Shown here: in pieces, positions 10,359 to 25,268 of the stretch
Numbering within the stretch: the first letter of the stretch is position 1
Layout of the letters: every line of letters starts with the position of its first letter
Source of the DNA: Yersinia entomophaga
GTDB taxonomy: Bacteria > Pseudomonadota > Gammaproteobacteria > Enterobacterales > Enterobacteriaceae
Assembly (NCBI RefSeq): GCF_001656035.1
Contig: NZ_CP010029.1
Span: forward strand, 2,429,076-2,493,075
Direction of reading: 5' to 3'
DNA: 64,000 nucleotides
Translations under genes and position numbers: made by a program
Notes under the pieces: model-generated
What the model was told of the DNA's origin: nothing
The model's database searches: none
What the model saw: the letters and a program-made list of their open reading frames with translations, nothing else

Positions 10359-10467
10359 AATTCTGTTTCAATCAACCCGCCACGTGATTTACACCACACA
10401 GCCAGTCAATCCAATCTGTTAACAATGCTGAAAATCAAAACGCTCTCTAAAACACCTTCGGTGCTGT

Positions 10468-13374
<2,907 letters not shown>

Positions 13375-13512
13375 TCACAACCCGAAGGTGTCTTTCGACA
13401 TCATCGTGCTGCGATTATTGAGAGACTCTACCTGCAGGTGACTCCTTGTCTCGGTAAATCTACGGAGAGACAAGTTTTAGCTGCAGTGTTTCAATTTTCA
13501 GCTTGTTCCAGA

Positions 13513-13525
13513 TTGTTAAAGAGCA
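13513..13525 (-). promoter_or_regulatory. boxA antitermination element in the 16S-23S spacer
   Basis: TGCTCTTTAACAA on the minus strand, between tRNA-Ala and 23S. Binding site for NusB-NusE in rRNA antitermination. Confidence 0.85.
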
Positions 13526-13583
13526 ATATTTCACAACATACTGTCCACCTTGCGGCAGCAATATATTTTGAAATAGTTTTATA

Positions 13584-13659
13584 TGGTGGAGCTAAGCGGG
13601 AGCGAACCGCTGACCTCCTGCGTGCAAGGCAGGCGCTCTCCCAGCTGAGCTATAGCCCC
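13584..13659 (-). tRNA. alaU: tRNA-Ala (anticodon TGC)
   Basis: 76 nt with encoded CCA, acceptor GGGGCTA paired with TAGCTCC and anticodon loop CTTGCACG. It lies in the 16S-23S spacer downstream of tRNA-Ile, the Ile-Ala spacer type of E. coli rrnA, rrnD and rrnH. Confidence 0.97.
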
Positions 13660-13767
13660 ATATAAAAAGCAAATACCTTATTGCTGCAACTCATGTCCAG
13701 ACAAGGCGCAGACACGCACGTTTATTGTTATAAACGAATGTGACGGTAACGCACTACAGGGATGAGT

Positions 13768-13844
<77 letters not shown>

Positions 13845-13946
13845 AACAAGGTACTAAAGCCCGACTAATCTCTCAGCCCGGCCTTATTTGCTCGTTACTT
13901 TCTATCAGACAATCTGTGTGGACACTGCGCAATGCGTATCATTAGG

Positions 13947-15489
<1,543 letters not shown>

Positions 15490-15671
15490 AAGATTTGTTT
15501 GATTTGCTACCGAAGTAGCGATGCTCAAAGATTACTTTCTGCAAATATGCATTCGAACCGAAGTTCAAATGTTCACTGCTTTGGTCACTCTTCAAGACTT
15601 GATATTTCTTCTGCCTGCCGAAACAGGCTTTGATATCGTCTTGCGAGTGCCCACACAGATTGTCTGATAAA

Positions 15672-15684
15672 TTGTTAAAGAGCA
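15672..15684 (-). promoter_or_regulatory. boxA antitermination element in the rRNA leader
   Basis: TGCTCTTTAACAA on the minus strand, about 180 bp before 16S and identical to the spacer boxA. Confidence 0.85.
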
Positions 15685-15723
15685 GTGAGTTAGCAACCTT
15701 TCGGTGGGTAACTCGAGGTGCGC

Positions 15724-15751
15724 ATATTACGCTTTCCTCACTCAGAGTCAA
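15724..15751 (-). promoter_or_regulatory. rRNA promoter P2
   Basis: TTGACT (15746-15751) and TAATAT (15724-15729) are separated by 16 bp and followed by a GC-rich discriminator (GCGCACC). This is the constitutive second promoter typical of rrn operons. Confidence 0.85.
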
Positions 15752-15834
15752 CTACTTATTTCGTTGAATTTCTCTGTTCTCTTTGCCGGCCACTCAGTTA
15801 CTTGATTCGCTGTGTGCCGTCTCGATGGATGCGC

Positions 15835-15862
15835 ATTATAGGGAGTCGAATTTTTTGCACAA
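15835..15862 (-). promoter_or_regulatory. rRNA promoter P1
   Basis: TTGTGC (15857-15862) and a perfect TATAAT (15835-15840) with 16-bp spacing, then the GC-rich discriminator GCGCATCC that gives stringent (ppGpp/DksA) control. The sequence upstream of the -35 is AT-rich, consistent with UP-element and Fis sites. Together with P2 and boxA this accounts for the 15490-16028 interval. Confidence 0.88.
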
Positions 15863-16028
15863 CTCTTTTTTCGCCTTTTTCTACTGTTTGAATACTTTTC
15901 GCTCCTTACGGGTAGATCTTGCACGATCTCCGCCATTTTCGGCTCGATCCAACCGGCTGTCTGGTTGTAATTCCACCAGCAAAGGATAGTATTGCCAGTA
16001 AATTATGATCTTATTACGGGGCTTTGTT

Positions 16029-16571
16029 ATGTCTGATTCTATTCGTCGTTACCTAAATTACACTCCGATCCTTGGCCAGAAGGTAATGATCGATAAATCG
16101 AGCGTAGTGATCGGCAATGTTTTGCTCGGTGATGACGTCAGCGTGTGGCCGTTAGTTGCTATTCGCGGCGATGTAAATCAGGTCAAAATTGGTGCTCGCA
16201 CCAATATTCAGGATGGAAGCGTCTTGCATGTCACCCATCAGTCCGAATACAACCCTACAGGTCATCCTCTTATCATCGGCGAAGACGTGACCGTCGGACA
16301 TAAAGCGATGCTTCACGGCTGCACGATTGGTAATCGCGTATTAGTCGGGATGGGTTCGATTCTGCTGGATGGCGCGGTTATAGAAGATGATGTGATGATT
16401 GGCGCTGGCAGTTTAGTTGCGCCCGGTAAAAGATTAGTCAGTGGTTACCTTTATATGGGAAGCCCGGCTAAGCAGATTCGTCCGTTAACCCCCGCAGAGC
16501 TGGAAGGATTGATTTACTCGGCAAACAACTATGTACGTTGGAAGGATGATTACCTGGCTGAAGAAAAGTAA
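16029..16571 (+). CDS. yrdA: Gamma-class carbonic anhydrase-like protein
   Basis: 180 residues forming a left-handed beta-helix of hexapeptide repeats (IGARTNIQDGSVLHVTH, IGEDVTVGHKAMLHGC, IGNRVLVGMGSI). The histidines that bind zinc or iron in gamma carbonic anhydrases are visible in LHVTH, VGHKA and LHGC. Start at ATG 16029 (MSDSIRRYL) to match the family; an in-frame ATG eight codons earlier gives an unsupported extension. Its enzymatic role is not settled in enterobacteria. Divergent from the rRNA operon and convergent with aroE. Confidence 0.93.
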   Translation: MSDSIRRYLNYTPILGQKVMIDKSSVVIGNVLLGDDVSVWPLVAIRGDVNQVKIGARTNIQDGSVLHVTHQSEYNPTGHPLIIGEDVTVGHKAMLHGCTIGNRVLVGMGSILLDGAVIEDDVMIGAGSLVAPGKRLVSGYLYMGSPAKQIRPLTPAELEGLIYSANNYVRWKDDYLAEEK

Positions 16572-16592
16572 TACCCCCCTTCTTGTTCTCTA

Positions 16593-16630
16593 TCTATATA
16601 GAGGGAAACAATAGACTCCCTCTATATAGA
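16593..16630. repeat. Perfect 14-bp inverted repeat between yrdA and aroE
   Basis: TCTATATAGAGGGA (16593-16606) and TCCCTCTATATAGA (16617-16630) flank a 10-bp loop. There is no T-tract on either side, so it may act as a factor-assisted or processing hairpin at the end of two convergent transcripts. Each arm contains the short self-complementary core CTATATAG. Confidence 0.6.
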
Positions 16631-16669
16631 CATATATCTGATGCCTAAATAAAACGACACCTATGCCAA

Positions 16670-17491
16670 TCAGTGGCCGAGTTCTTCGCTCAAAAGCGCT
16701 AATACCGGCGTAATCTCCGGCATCACGCCATGCCAAAGATAAAACGCATGCGCCGCCTGCCCTACCAACATTCCTAAACCATCAGCATACTGCGTTGCTC
16801 CCAACGCGGAGGCCCAAGTAAGGAAGGGCGTATCTCCCTGTTGATAAAACATATCGTAACAACGAGTGTTTGGGGCAATAAGAGAAGCAGGGAGTGCGGG
16901 AACGTCGCCATGAATGCCCGAAGCTGTAGCATTAATAACAAGATCGAAGCACTGCCCTTCAAGATCTGCCATTTCTACTGCTTCTATTTCGCCAAGGTGC
17001 CTAAACACTTCGGATAACTGCTGCGCCCGACTAAAAGTTCGGTTAGTAATAACAATCTTACAACCAAAAGAAAGCAGAGGCAGGATAACGCCACGCGCAG
17101 CGCCACCGGCACCGACCAGCAGGATACGATCCTGCGGCTTGATCAGCTCCAAACGTTCCAGATCGCTGAGCAAACCGATACCATCGGTGTTATCTCCGAG
17201 TAAGCGGCCATCTTCCAAAACCTTTAAGGTATTCACCGCACCGGCAAATTCGGCACGCTCAGTTAACTCCGCCGATGCTGCATAAGCCCGCTCTTTAAAT
17301 GGCGTGGTGATATTTGCACCTTTCGCCCCCTGAGCAAAAAACGTAGCCAGCGTTGTTTCGAACTCATCATGAGGAGCCAGCACCGTTCCGTAATGATGCT
17401 CAATACCCGTTTGGGCGGCAAAAAGGGCATGTATTCGCGGCGACTTACTATGGGCTATCGGATTGCCAAAAACTGCAAACGGTTGTTCCAC
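16670..17491 (-). CDS. aroE: Shikimate dehydrogenase (NADP+)
   Basis: Reduces 3-dehydroshikimate to shikimate in aromatic amino acid synthesis. 273 residues. Substrate-binding SKSP (residues 15-18), catalytic Lys66 (TTPFKE) and Asp103 (NTDG) are present, as is the NADP-binding loop GAGGAARG near residue 128. Last gene of dprA-smg-yrdD-tsaC-aroE, 9 bp after tsaC. The small yrdB gene that follows aroE in E. coli is missing. Confidence 0.96.
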   Translation of the reverse strand: MEQPFAVFGNPIAHSKSPRIHALFAAQTGIEHHYGTVLAPHDEFETTLATFFAQGAKGANITTPFKERAYAASAELTERAEFAGAVNTLKVLEDGRLLGDNTDGIGLLSDLERLELIKPQDRILLVGAGGAARGVILPLLSFGCKIVITNRTFSRAQQLSEVFRHLGEIEAVEMADLEGQCFDLVINATASGIHGDVPALPASLIAPNTRCYDMFYQQGDTPFLTWASALGATQYADGLGMLVGQAAHAFYLWHGVMPEITPVLALLSEELGH

Positions 17492-17500
17492 TCTCTTTCC

Positions 17501-18070
17501 TTAACCTTGACGGAAACGCTCACCGGTGAGGGCATCACGAATTTCAGATGGATTTAAACGCCCGCCCACCAGCCCGGACAATACTGCCAGATCGGTTCCA
17601 AGCTGCTTTCGAACCTCTTCTTCCGTACGGCAAGGCTCTAACCCACTGAGGTTCGCGCTGGTTGAAACCAGAGGCTTTCCATAATAGGTACACAACTGTT
17701 GCACTAAGGGATGGTCGCTAACCCGAACGGCCAGAGAGTCAAAGTGCCCCGTCAGCCAACGAGGCGTCGTTTTCCTGGCTGGAATAACCCATGTCACCGG
17801 ACCGGGCCAGCTGGCAAATATTGTTGCGCGTTGCGTTTCATCTAACTGCGAGTCATCAATATAAGGCAAGAGTTGCTCATAATTTGCTGCAATCAGAATC
17901 AGCCCTTTCTGCCAGGGACGCTGTTTTAACGCCAGCAAAGCATTTACCGCTTTTTCACTATCGGGATCGCAACCCAGGCCGAATACAGCCTCAGTTGGAT
18001 AGGCAATAACGTCTTCTTGCTGCAAAGCTTGCAGTACACCTTCAAAAAGGGAGATATCTTCTTTACACAT
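17501..18070 (-). CDS. tsaC: Threonylcarbamoyl-AMP synthase
   Basis: Makes threonylcarbamoyl-AMP from threonine, bicarbonate and ATP, the first step of the t6A37 modification of ANN-decoding tRNAs. 189 residues of the YrdC/Sua5 fold. [14 protein letters not shown], the KQR segment and [11 protein letters not shown] match the nucleotide- and threonine-binding pocket. Six bp after yrdD in the same operon. Confidence 0.95.
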   Translation of the reverse strand: MCKEDISLFEGVLQALQQEDVIAYPTEAVFGLGCDPDSEKAVNALLALKQRPWQKGLILIAANYEQLLPYIDDSQLDETQRATIFASWPGPVTWVIPARKTTPRWLTGHFDSLAVRVSDHPLVQQLCTYYGKPLVSTSANLSGLEPCRTEEEVRKQLGTDLAVLSGLVGGRLNPSEIRDALTGERFRQG

Positions 18071-18076
18071 GGGTTC

Positions 18077-18613
18077 TTACTCGATTGCCACTGGTTTCCC
18101 ACATAATTTGCTAGCACAAAAACGCTTCACGCCCTGCGCAGTGCGTTTTTCCATTAGAAGCGGGTAGTGGCAATGGGCACATTCTCCGGCTATAGGTTGC
18201 TGATTAAGCGCAAATTGGCAGTCAGGATAGCGATTACAAGCGTGAAAAACCTTTCCAAAACGGGATTTACGTTGCAACAGTTTTCCCTTACCGCATTGTG
18301 GGCAAGTAATAGATGTTTCATCTGGTTTATCGATAACTTCGGTATGGTCACATTCAGGATATTTGCTACAGCCAATAAACATACCGTAGCGCCCTTGTCG
18401 TAACACCAATACCGCCTGACACTTCGGACATTCCTGCCCTTCCAACACTTTAACTATGTGTCCGTCCGCCTGCGCCTTTAACGGCCGCATATATTGGCAT
18501 TCGGGGTAATGAGAACAACCAAGAAACGGGCCATGACCACCGCGGCGGATCACTAATGCTGACCCACACTCAGGGCAGGACCCATTATCCTTCGCAGTTG
18601 CAGTTTTTGTCAT
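18077..18613 (-). CDS. yrdD: Topoisomerase I-like zinc-ribbon protein
   Basis: 178 residues with three topoisomerase-type zinc-finger repeats (CPECG...CSHYPEC, CPKCQ...CSKYPEC, CPQCG...CNRYPDC) and a fourth, more diverged Cys cluster. It resembles the C-terminal zinc ribbons of DNA topoisomerase I without the catalytic core. Function unknown; nucleic-acid binding is likely from the fold. Conserved between smg and tsaC. Confidence 0.92.
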   Translation of the reverse strand: MTKTATAKDNGSCPECGSALVIRRGGHGPFLGCSHYPECQYMRPLKAQADGHIVKVLEGQECPKCQAVLVLRQGRYGMFIGCSKYPECDHTEVIDKPDETSITCPQCGKGKLLQRKSRFGKVFHACNRYPDCQFALNQQPIAGECAHCHYPLLMEKRTAQGVKRFCASKLCGKPVAIE

Positions 18614-18654
18614 AACGCTTTCTCTAATCGATTAATCTGCGCCGATATTACCAC

Positions 18655-19128
18655 CTAGTGCAGATAACCCTCATTAACTTCAAAGAGCAATTCTTCCATC
18701 TGTTGATAGGCATTTTCATATTCAGGCACGTTGAACAGCACCATCAGCACCACCCATTTAAGATCTTCCAGATCAAACTCGGCTGAATCGAGCGCCATAA
18801 TACGATCAATAACCATTTCGCGGGTATCGAGTTTTAGCACATTAATTTGTTCGAGGAATAGGATAAAACCACGGCATTCGACGTCCAACTTCATGATTTC
18901 TTCAGGAGTATAGATACGAAGCGCCAAAGGATCGGCACTGTACTGATAAGGCGCTATTTCACCTTCCTGTAAATCAGCCAACGCCTCCAGCCAATTCAAG
19001 GCGTTATAGATGTCTTCACGATAGAAACCCGCATCCGCTAGATCGTCAGTAATTTTGTCCTGATCGGCGAGCATTTCGGTGTCGTTATGCATGTATGTTT
19101 CAAATAGGTACATCAAAACGTCGAACAT
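18655..19128 (-). CDS. smg: Smg/DUF494 family protein
   Basis: 157 residues, acidic and mostly helical, starting [16 protein letters not shown], typical of the Smg (DUF494) family. No catalytic motif is visible and the function is not established. The start overlaps the end of dprA by 29 bp, so the two are translationally close. Confidence 0.93.
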   Translation of the reverse strand: MFDVLMYLFETYMHNDTEMLADQDKITDDLADAGFYREDIYNALNWLEALADLQEGEIAPYQYSADPLALRIYTPEEIMKLDVECRGFILFLEQINVLKLDTREMVIDRIMALDSAEFDLEDLKWVVLMVLFNVPEYENAYQQMEELLFEVNEGYLH

Positions 19129-20221
19129 GGCCTGCCCTCCTTATTCGGACATAGCCGCCGGGTACAGCTGCGATCCACCCTGCTAACTCCAGCTCGAGTA
19201 ATTTCACTACGATTTCTGGCACAGTATGGCCGGCACGTTCGGCGACGACATCAATGGGTGTCACCTCATATTCTACGTTAGCCAACACATCAGGAAATGG
19301 CAATTCAAGTTGCGGTTCTGGCGCAGAAATAATTTCTTCCATAGGCAAAGGTAGCCAATGTAAGGAACTCCCCAGCTGCTCAATGACCTCCCGCGGATGG
19401 CAAACCAGGTTCGCTCCTTGCTGAATCAGCCAGTGTGTCCCTTCACTCCCAGAGCTATCGAGTGAGCCGGGTAGAGAGAAAACTTCCCGGCCTTGCTCCA
19501 AAGCATACCGAGCCGTAATCAAAGAGCCACTTTTACGCGTTGCTTCAATGACGATCACCCCCGCGCTTAGCCCACTTATAATTCGGTTTCTCCGAGGGAA
19601 ATGAGCGGCAATAGGTAATGCCGTAGATAAAAACTCAGAAACCAGCGCACCGCCATTTGCCTCAATTTCTTGCGCCAATCGTCCGTGCCGCTTGGGATAA
19701 ATATTGGCAAGCCCACTCCCTAGAACCGCAATAGTTTTACCACCGCAACCCAATACTGCCTGATGGCAAATACCATCAATTCCTAACGCCAACCCGCTAG
19801 TAATCGCCAGGCCACTTTGAGCAAGTTCAGCAGCAAAATAACGCGCCCAACGCTCTCCGTAATGGCTGTAACTCCGACTGCCAACCATCGCTATCTGCGA
19901 TGCAAGTAATAGCTCTTTATTTCCAGAAACAAACAACAGCAAAGGGGGCGATAAAATCGCCATTAACTGCGCTGGATAGCCAGGCTGACCATAGACCAGT
20001 AAATGGTGGCCAGGTTGTTCCAGCCAGGATAACGTCTTCTCGATATAACGCGGGTTTAGGCTCCAAAATTGTTGAATTTGTTTATCATAAAGCCCCGATT
20101 TCCGTAGGGCTTCTGCGCTGATATCACTGAGTTTTAGCAACCCAATCCCTAGTAAGCGACTTTTGCTGGTATCAAGCCCCTGAACTCCATTGATCCTTAG
20201 CCATAGCTCCGTTGCTAACAT
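19100..20221 (-). CDS. dprA: DNA-processing protein DprA (Smf)
   Basis: 373 residues (E. coli Smf 374). The central Rossmann-like domain binds single-stranded DNA and loads RecA during natural transformation in competent species; its role in enterobacteria is unclear. Signatures present: [45 protein letters not shown] and [20 protein letters not shown]-terminal winged-helix-like region follows. First gene of the minus-strand operon, divergent from def. Confidence 0.94.
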   Translation of the reverse strand: MLATELWLRINGVQGLDTSKSRLLGIGLLKLSDISAEALRKSGLYDKQIQQFWSLNPRYIEKTLSWLEQPGHHLLVYGQPGYPAQLMAILSPPLLLFVSGNKELLLASQIAMVGSRSYSHYGERWARYFAAELAQSGLAITSGLALGIDGICHQAVLGCGGKTIAVLGSGLANIYPKRHGRLAQEIEANGGALVSEFLSTALPIAAHFPRRNRIISGLSAGVIVIEATRKSGSLITARYALEQGREVFSLPGSLDSSGSEGTHWLIQQGANLVCHPREVIEQLGSSLHWLPLPMEEIISAPEPQLELPFPDVLANVEYEVTPIDVVAERAGHTVPEIVVKLLELELAGWIAAVPGGYVRIRRAGHVRRFDVPI

Positions 20222-20353
20222 TCCCCCTCCCTGGCGGATTTGTCTGTCAACACCAATTTGTTCAATTGGTAGTCGATGCTGTCAATCGGAGCCAAAAATG
20301 TCTAGAATAGAGACTGAATATCATTCACCAATCGGACGCAGATCTAGATATTT

Positions 20354-20866
20354 ATGTCAGTATTACAGGTGTTACATTACCCAGACGACCGGCTGCGCAA
20401 AGTTGCTGCGCCGGTAAAAGAAGTCAATGCAGAAATCCAACGCATCGTGGACGATATGTTCGATACCATGTACGCAGAGGAAGGCATTGGGCTTGCCGCT
20501 ACGCAAGTAGATGTCCATCAGCAGATTATCGTTATCGATGTTTCTGAAAACCGCGATCAGCGCCTGGTCTTAATCAACCCTGAGCTGCTGGAAAAAAGCG
20601 GTGAAACCGGTATTGAAGAAGGCTGCCTCTCTATTCCTGAGCAACGCGCCCTGGTTCCTCGCGCAGAAAAAGTCAAAGTCAGAGCCTTGGACCGTGATGG
20701 GAAACCTTTTGAACTGGAAGCAGACGATCTGTTAGCGATCTGTATCCAGCACGAAATGGATCATTTGGTTGGCAAACTGTTCGTGGACTATCTGTCGCCT
20801 CTGAAGCGTCAGCGTATCCGCCAAAAGCTGGAAAAACTGGCTAAGCTCAACGCGCGCGCTAACTAA
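20354..20866 (+). CDS. def: Peptide deformylase
   Basis: Removes the formyl group from the N-terminal methionine of nascent proteins. 170 residues. All three signatures are intact: GIGLAATQ (residues 44-51), EGCLS with metal ligand Cys91, and QHEMDH with ligands His133 and His137 and catalytic Glu134. It heads def-fmt-rsmB and makes a functional pair with fmt. Confidence 0.98.
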   Translation: MSVLQVLHYPDDRLRKVAAPVKEVNAEIQRIVDDMFDTMYAEEGIGLAATQVDVHQQIIVIDVSENRDQRLVLINPELLEKSGETGIEEGCLSIPEQRALVPRAEKVKVRALDRDGKPFELEADDLLAICIQHEMDHLVGKLFVDYLSPLKRQRIRQKLEKLAKLNARAN

Positions 20867-20891
20867 TCCTTTTTTATGCAGGAAACCAAAC

Positions 20892-21839
20892 GTGTCTGAT
20901 TCATTGCGGATTATTTTTGCCGGAACGCCTGATTTTGCAGCGCGTCATCTTGACGCGCTACTTTCTTCCAAGCACCAGATTATCGGGGTTTTCACTCAAC
21001 CCGATCGCCCTGCTGGCCGAGGTAACAAACTCACTCCAAGCCCGGTAAAGGTTTTAGCTGAGCAACACGATATTCCTGTTTTTCAGCCAAAATCTCTGCG
21101 GCCAGAAGAAAATCAGCATCTGGTAGCCGATCTTAACGCCGATATCATGGTCGTGGTGGCTTATGGCCTCATCCTGCCAAAAGCGGTGTTGGATATGCCA
21201 CGTTTAGGTTGTATTAACGTACACGGTTCTCTGCTGCCCCGTTGGCGTGGAGCTGCGCCAATCCAGCGTTCACTCTGGGCTGGGGACAAAGAAACCGGTG
21301 TCACTATTATGCAAATGGACGTCGGGTTAGATACCGGCGATATGCTGTATAAAATTGCCTGCGATATACAGCCGGAAGATACCAGCGCGAGCCTATACGA
21401 CAAACTCGCTGAACTTGGGCCACAGGGTATGCTGGCCACGCTACAACTGTTAGCGGAAGGTAAAGCCAAACCGGAAGTACAGGATGAAAGTCTGGTGACT
21501 TATGCGGAAAAACTGAGCAAAGAGGAAGCCAGACTGAACTGGTCACTTTCTGCTGCTCAGCTAGAACGCTGCATTCGCGCCTTTAATCCCTGGCCGGTTA
21601 GCTATTTTGTCATCGACGAACAGCCGATAAAAGTTTGGCAAGCTCATGTTCTACCCGCGGCATCTAATACTTTACCCGGCACCATAGTACAGGCGGATAA
21701 ACAGGGTATTCAGGTGGCGACGGCTGACGGCGTGCTGAATATTACTCAGTTGCAGCCAGCAGGGAAGAAACCGATGTCGGCGGCAGATTTGCTCAATTCG
21801 CGACGCGAATGGTTTACCGTCGGTAATCAGTTGGCATAA
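20892..21839 (+). CDS. fmt: Methionyl-tRNA formyltransferase
   Basis: Formylates initiator Met-tRNA using 10-formyltetrahydrofolate. 315 residues. The formyltransferase domain shows [15 protein letters not shown] and DVGLDTGDM with the catalytic Asn/His/Asp set, followed by the smaller tRNA-contacting C-terminal barrel. It starts at a GTG 25 bp after def; the translation [20 protein letters not shown] matches the family from its first residue. Confidence 0.97.
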   Translation: MSDSLRIIFAGTPDFAARHLDALLSSKHQIIGVFTQPDRPAGRGNKLTPSPVKVLAEQHDIPVFQPKSLRPEENQHLVADLNADIMVVVAYGLILPKAVLDMPRLGCINVHGSLLPRWRGAAPIQRSLWAGDKETGVTIMQMDVGLDTGDMLYKIACDIQPEDTSASLYDKLAELGPQGMLATLQLLAEGKAKPEVQDESLVTYAEKLSKEEARLNWSLSAAQLERCIRAFNPWPVSYFVIDEQPIKVWQAHVLPAASNTLPGTIVQADKQGIQVATADGVLNITQLQPAGKKPMSAADLLNSRREWFTVGNQLA

Positions 21840-21866
21840 CCGACGAATTTTAACAACGACTTCATC

Positions 21867-21888
21867 GCCCGATACTTCACTATCGGGC
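21867..21888 (+). terminator. Hairpin after fmt
   Basis: GCCCGATA and TATCGGGC flank a CTTCAC loop, followed by the T-rich tract TATTCTTT. Probable intrinsic terminator between fmt and rsmB. Confidence 0.6.
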
Positions 21889-21907
21889 TATTCTTTCCCT
21901 TTATTTT

Positions 21908-21929
21908 GCTGACATTTGTCAGCTTTTTT
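21908..21929 (+). terminator. Second hairpin with T6 tract directly before rsmB
   Basis: GCTGAC, loop ATTT, GTCAGC, then TTTTTT ending four bases before the rsmB ATG. It has the form of an intrinsic terminator placed where a ribosome-binding site would be expected. Confidence 0.6.
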
Positions 21930-21933
21930 GGCT

Positions 21934-23223
21934 ATGAAAAACACATATAACCTCCGCAGCATCGCTGCCAAAGCAATTAGCCAGGTACTGGATCAAGGGC
22001 AATCTCTCAGCACCGTCCTTCCTGGTCTCCAGAAAAATATCTCCGATAAAGACCGCGCGCTGTTGCAGGAGTTGTGTTTTGGGACTTTACGCGTGCTGCC
22101 GCAGCTGGAATGGTGTATTCAGCAGCTAATGGCACGTCCGATGACGGGTAAACAGCGGGTCTTTCATTACCTGATCATGGTGGGCATTTATCAATTGCTG
22201 TACACCCGGATCCCACCTCATGCGGCTTTGGCTGAAACGGTAGAAGGCGCCGTAGCCCTAAAGCGACCACAGCTTAAAGGTTTGATTAATGGCGTATTGC
22301 GCCAATTCCAACGCCAGCAGGTAGAGTTGTTGGAACGCGCAGCCAATCATGACAGCCGCTATTTGCATCCAAGCTGGTTACTGGCTCGAATTAAAAAAGC
22401 CTACCCGGAGCAATGGCAGCAAATCATCGATGCCAACAATCAAAAACCGCCGATGTGGCTGCGCGTTAGTCGCTTACACCATAGCCGAGCAGATTATCTG
22501 GAATTGATGCAACAAGCGGGTATTGAAGCGGAACCTCACGCTGAATACGCCGATGCCGTTCGTTTGATCACTCCATGTGCGGTAAACGATCTGCCTGGTT
22601 TTGCTCAGGGTTGGGTGACGGTGCAAGACGCCTCAGCTCAAGGCTGCGTTGATCTGCTCGATCCGCAGAACGGCGAACAGATCCTCGATTTATGCGCTGC
22701 ACCCGGCGGTAAAACCACCCATATTCTCGAAGCCGCTCCCAAAGCGCACGTATTGGCGGTAGATATTGATGAACAACGTCTTAGCCGCGTAAAAGAAAAT
22801 CTGCAACGCCTGCAACTGAATGCGGTGGTTAAGGTCGGTGATGGTCGTACACCTGATGACTGGTGCGAAGATAAGCTATTCGATCGTATCCTTTTGGATG
22901 CGCCTTGCTCTGCCACCGGCGTGATTCGTCGTCATCCAGATATCAAATGGCTGCGCCGTGACAGCGATATTGCCGATCTTGCCCAATTGCAGTCAGAAAT
23001 TCTTGAGGCTATTTGGCCTAAGCTGAAGAAAGATGGCGTGATGGTTTACGCAACCTGCTCAATTTTGCCGGAAGAAAACCAACAGCAGATCGCCGCATTC
23101 TTGCAGCGCCATCCGGAAGCGCGTTTAGTAGAAACAGGCTCAGCGGCTCATCCCGGTAAACAAAACCTTCCTCACCCGGAAGACGGTGATGGCTTCTTTT
23201 ACGCTAAGCTAATTAAAAGCTAA
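21934..23223 (+). CDS. rsmB: 16S rRNA m5C967 methyltransferase
   Basis: SAM-dependent methylation of C967 in 16S rRNA. 429 residues, the same as E. coli. The N-terminal NusB-like RNA-binding domain (about 1-140) is followed by the Rossmann methyltransferase. The SAM site [14 protein letters not shown] and both catalytic cysteines (DAPCSATG and [11 protein letters not shown]) are intact. I chose ATG 21934 by family N-terminus; no Shine-Dalgarno sequence is visible because a T-tract ends four bases upstream. Confidence 0.96.
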   Translation: MKNTYNLRSIAAKAISQVLDQGQSLSTVLPGLQKNISDKDRALLQELCFGTLRVLPQLEWCIQQLMARPMTGKQRVFHYLIMVGIYQLLYTRIPPHAALAETVEGAVALKRPQLKGLINGVLRQFQRQQVELLERAANHDSRYLHPSWLLARIKKAYPEQWQQIIDANNQKPPMWLRVSRLHHSRADYLELMQQAGIEAEPHAEYADAVRLITPCAVNDLPGFAQGWVTVQDASAQGCVDLLDPQNGEQILDLCAAPGGKTTHILEAAPKAHVLAVDIDEQRLSRVKENLQRLQLNAVVKVGDGRTPDDWCEDKLFDRILLDAPCSATGVIRRHPDIKWLRRDSDIADLAQLQSEILEAIWPKLKKDGVMVYATCSILPEENQQQIAAFLQRHPEARLVETGSAAHPGKQNLPHPEDGDGFFYAKLIKS

Positions 23224-23249
23224 TCAAACCTCAGAGTAGCGGTTATTGT

Positions 23250-23265
23250 TAGGCCTTCGGGCCTA
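23250..23265 (+). terminator. Short UUCG-capped hairpin between rsmB and trkA
   Basis: TAGGCC, TTCG, GGCCTA, then CTTTC. The stable tetraloop stem has a poor T-tract, so it is either a weak terminator or an mRNA-stabilising element in the 66-bp gap. Confidence 0.4.
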
Positions 23266-23289
23266 CTTTCAGGGTAAACAGAGAACGCG

Positions 23290-24666
23290 ATGAAAATAAT
23301 TATTCTCGGTGCGGGACAGGTTGGCGGGACGCTGGCAGAAAATTTGGTCGGTGAAAACAACGATATTACCGTTGTGGATACCAATACCAATCGGCTTCGT
23401 CAATTACAGGACAAGTTCGATCTGCGCGTAGTACAAGGTCACGGTTCGCACCCACGGGTGCTGAGAGAAGCCGGCGCAGAAGATGCAGATATGCTGGTTG
23501 CTGTCACTAACTCCGATGAAACCAACATGATCGCCTGTCAGATCGCCTACTCATTATTTAATACACCTAACCGTATCGCTCGTATTCGCTCTCCTGAATA
23601 TATCCGTGAATCTGAGAAGCTTTTCCTACCGGAAGCTGTCCCAATTGATCATCTTATATCGCCGGAACAGTTAGTAATCGATTATATATATAAGCTGATT
23701 GAATATCCTGGCGCACTTCAGGTAGTTAATTTTGCCGAAGGTAAGGTCAGTATTGCCGCAGTAAAAGCTTATTACGGCGGTCCTCTGGTGGGCAATGCCT
23801 TATCTTCACTACGCGAACATATGCCGCATATTGATACGCGAGTCGCGGCTATATTTCGTCAAGACCGACCTATTCGTCCACAGGGTTCAACTATTATCGA
23901 AGCCGGTGATGAAGTCTTTTTTGTCGCCGCCTCCCAGCACATTCGCGCAGTAATGAGTGAATTACAGCGACTGGAAAAACCCTATAAGCGAATTATGATT
24001 GTTGGCGGTGGTAACGTCGGCGCCGGATTGGCATTACGATTAGAAAAAGACTACAGCGTAAAATTAATTGAACGTGACCAGCAGCGAGCGGCTGAATTAG
24101 CGGAGATGCTACACGACACTATCGTATTTTACGGTGATGCCTCAGATCAGGAATTATTAGCCGAAGAACACATTGAGCAAGTCGATGTATTTATTGCCAT
24201 CACCAATGATGACGAAGCTAATATTATGTCTGCCATGCTAGCCAAACGTATGGGGGCCAAAAAAGCCATGGTGCTCATTCAACGCAGTGCTTATGTAGAT
24301 TTAGTGCAAGGCAGTGTAATTGATATTGCCATTTCACCACAGCAAGCCACGATTTCCGCACTGCTCGGCCATGTGCGCAAAGCAGATATTGTTAGCGTGT
24401 CTTCACTGCGACGCGGCGTAGCAGAAGCTATCGAAGCTGTCGCTCATGGTGATGAAAGTACATCTAAAGTAGTAGGACGAGTGGTTGAAGATATTAAATT
24501 ACCGCCGGGTACTACGATTGGCGCTATTGTACGTGGAGATGAAGTGCTTATCGCTAATAGCAGCTCGGTTATTCAACAAGGTGACCACGTTGTAATGTTT
24601 ATTACCGATAAAAAATTCGTTCCTGACGTTGAACGCTTGTTCCAACCAAGCCCATTCTTCTTATAA
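23290..24666 (+). CDS. trkA: Trk potassium transporter, NAD-binding peripheral subunit
   Basis: Cytoplasmic regulatory subunit of the TrkG/TrkH potassium uptake systems. 458 residues built from two tandem RCK_N/RCK_C units. The first Rossmann loop is GAGQVGG near residue 7 and the second GGGNVGAG near residue 238, each followed by an acidic strand end (VVDTN, LIERD) that binds NAD(H). Same order as E. coli: fmt-rsmB-trkA-mscL. Confidence 0.97.
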   Translation: MKIIILGAGQVGGTLAENLVGENNDITVVDTNTNRLRQLQDKFDLRVVQGHGSHPRVLREAGAEDADMLVAVTNSDETNMIACQIAYSLFNTPNRIARIRSPEYIRESEKLFLPEAVPIDHLISPEQLVIDYIYKLIEYPGALQVVNFAEGKVSIAAVKAYYGGPLVGNALSSLREHMPHIDTRVAAIFRQDRPIRPQGSTIIEAGDEVFFVAASQHIRAVMSELQRLEKPYKRIMIVGGGNVGAGLALRLEKDYSVKLIERDQQRAAELAEMLHDTIVFYGDASDQELLAEEHIEQVDVFIAITNDDEANIMSAMLAKRMGAKKAMVLIQRSAYVDLVQGSVIDIAISPQQATISALLGHVRKADIVSVSSLRRGVAEAIEAVAHGDESTSKVVGRVVEDIKLPPGTTIGAIVRGDEVLIANSSSVIQQGDHVVMFITDKKFVPDVERLFQPSPFFL

Positions 24667-24807
24667 GGCTATAATCTTAATTTCAGGGACGAGTGAATTA
24701 ATTAAAACTATTCCCATGGGAAAGGATGAAAAATTTCCTATAATTCTTGAGGTACAGGGATTTCTGTTAGTTAAGATTGTTTCGTTTAATTTTGAAGGGG
24801 TGTTGCT

Positions 24808-25218
24808 ATGAGCTTTATGAAAGAATTTCGTGAATTTGCCATGCGTGGGAATGTGGTTGATTTGGCGGTCGGTGTTATTATCGGTGCCGCTTTCGGGAAG
24901 ATTGTTTCCTCGCTGGTCGCAGATATTATCATGCCACCTCTAGGACTGTTATTAGGCGGCGTGGACTTCAAACAATTCCATTTCGTACTACGTGAAGCCC
25001 AAGGTGCGATTCCTGCAGTTGTCATGAATTATGGTTCATTTATTCAAAGCATTTTTGATTTCGTTATCGTTGCACTGGCAATCTTCTCTGCAATTAAGCT
25101 GATGAATAAAATGCGTCGCGAAAAAGCAGAAGAACCAGCGGTACCACCGGCACCAACTACGGAAGAAAAGTTATTAGCCGAGATTCGTGATTTATTAAAA
25201 GAACAACAAACTAAATAA
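24808..25218 (+). CDS. mscL: Large-conductance mechanosensitive channel
   Basis: 136 residues (E. coli 136). Homopentameric inner-membrane channel opened by membrane tension to release solutes on osmotic downshock. The amphipathic N-terminus [15 protein letters not shown] leads into TM1 ([18 protein letters not shown]), a periplasmic loop and TM2 (about residues 75-95), with a charged cytoplasmic helix at the end. GAAGGGG precedes the ATG. Confidence 0.97.
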   Translation: MSFMKEFREFAMRGNVVDLAVGVIIGAAFGKIVSSLVADIIMPPLGLLLGGVDFKQFHFVLREAQGAIPAVVMNYGSFIQSIFDFVIVALAIFSAIKLMNKMRREKAEEPAVPPAPTTEEKLLAEIRDLLKEQQTK

Positions 25219-25239
25219 TCACGATTTCAGTACGTCAAA

Positions 25240-25264
25240 AGCCATCGTAAGATGGCTTTTTTTA
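25240..25264 (+). terminator. Terminator after mscL
   Basis: AGCCATC, loop GTAA, GATGGCT, then TTTTTTT. Strong intrinsic terminator for mscL; on the opposite strand only four T residues follow, so it is weaker for arfA. Confidence 0.85.
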
Positions 25265-25268
25265 TTCC

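Noticed and set aside
24716..24811. A 31-codon open frame whose stop overlaps the mscL start (ATGA-type overlap)
   Set aside because: No Shine-Dalgarno sequence before its ATG, no recognisable composition, and mscL has its own strong site. Probably chance in the mscL leader.
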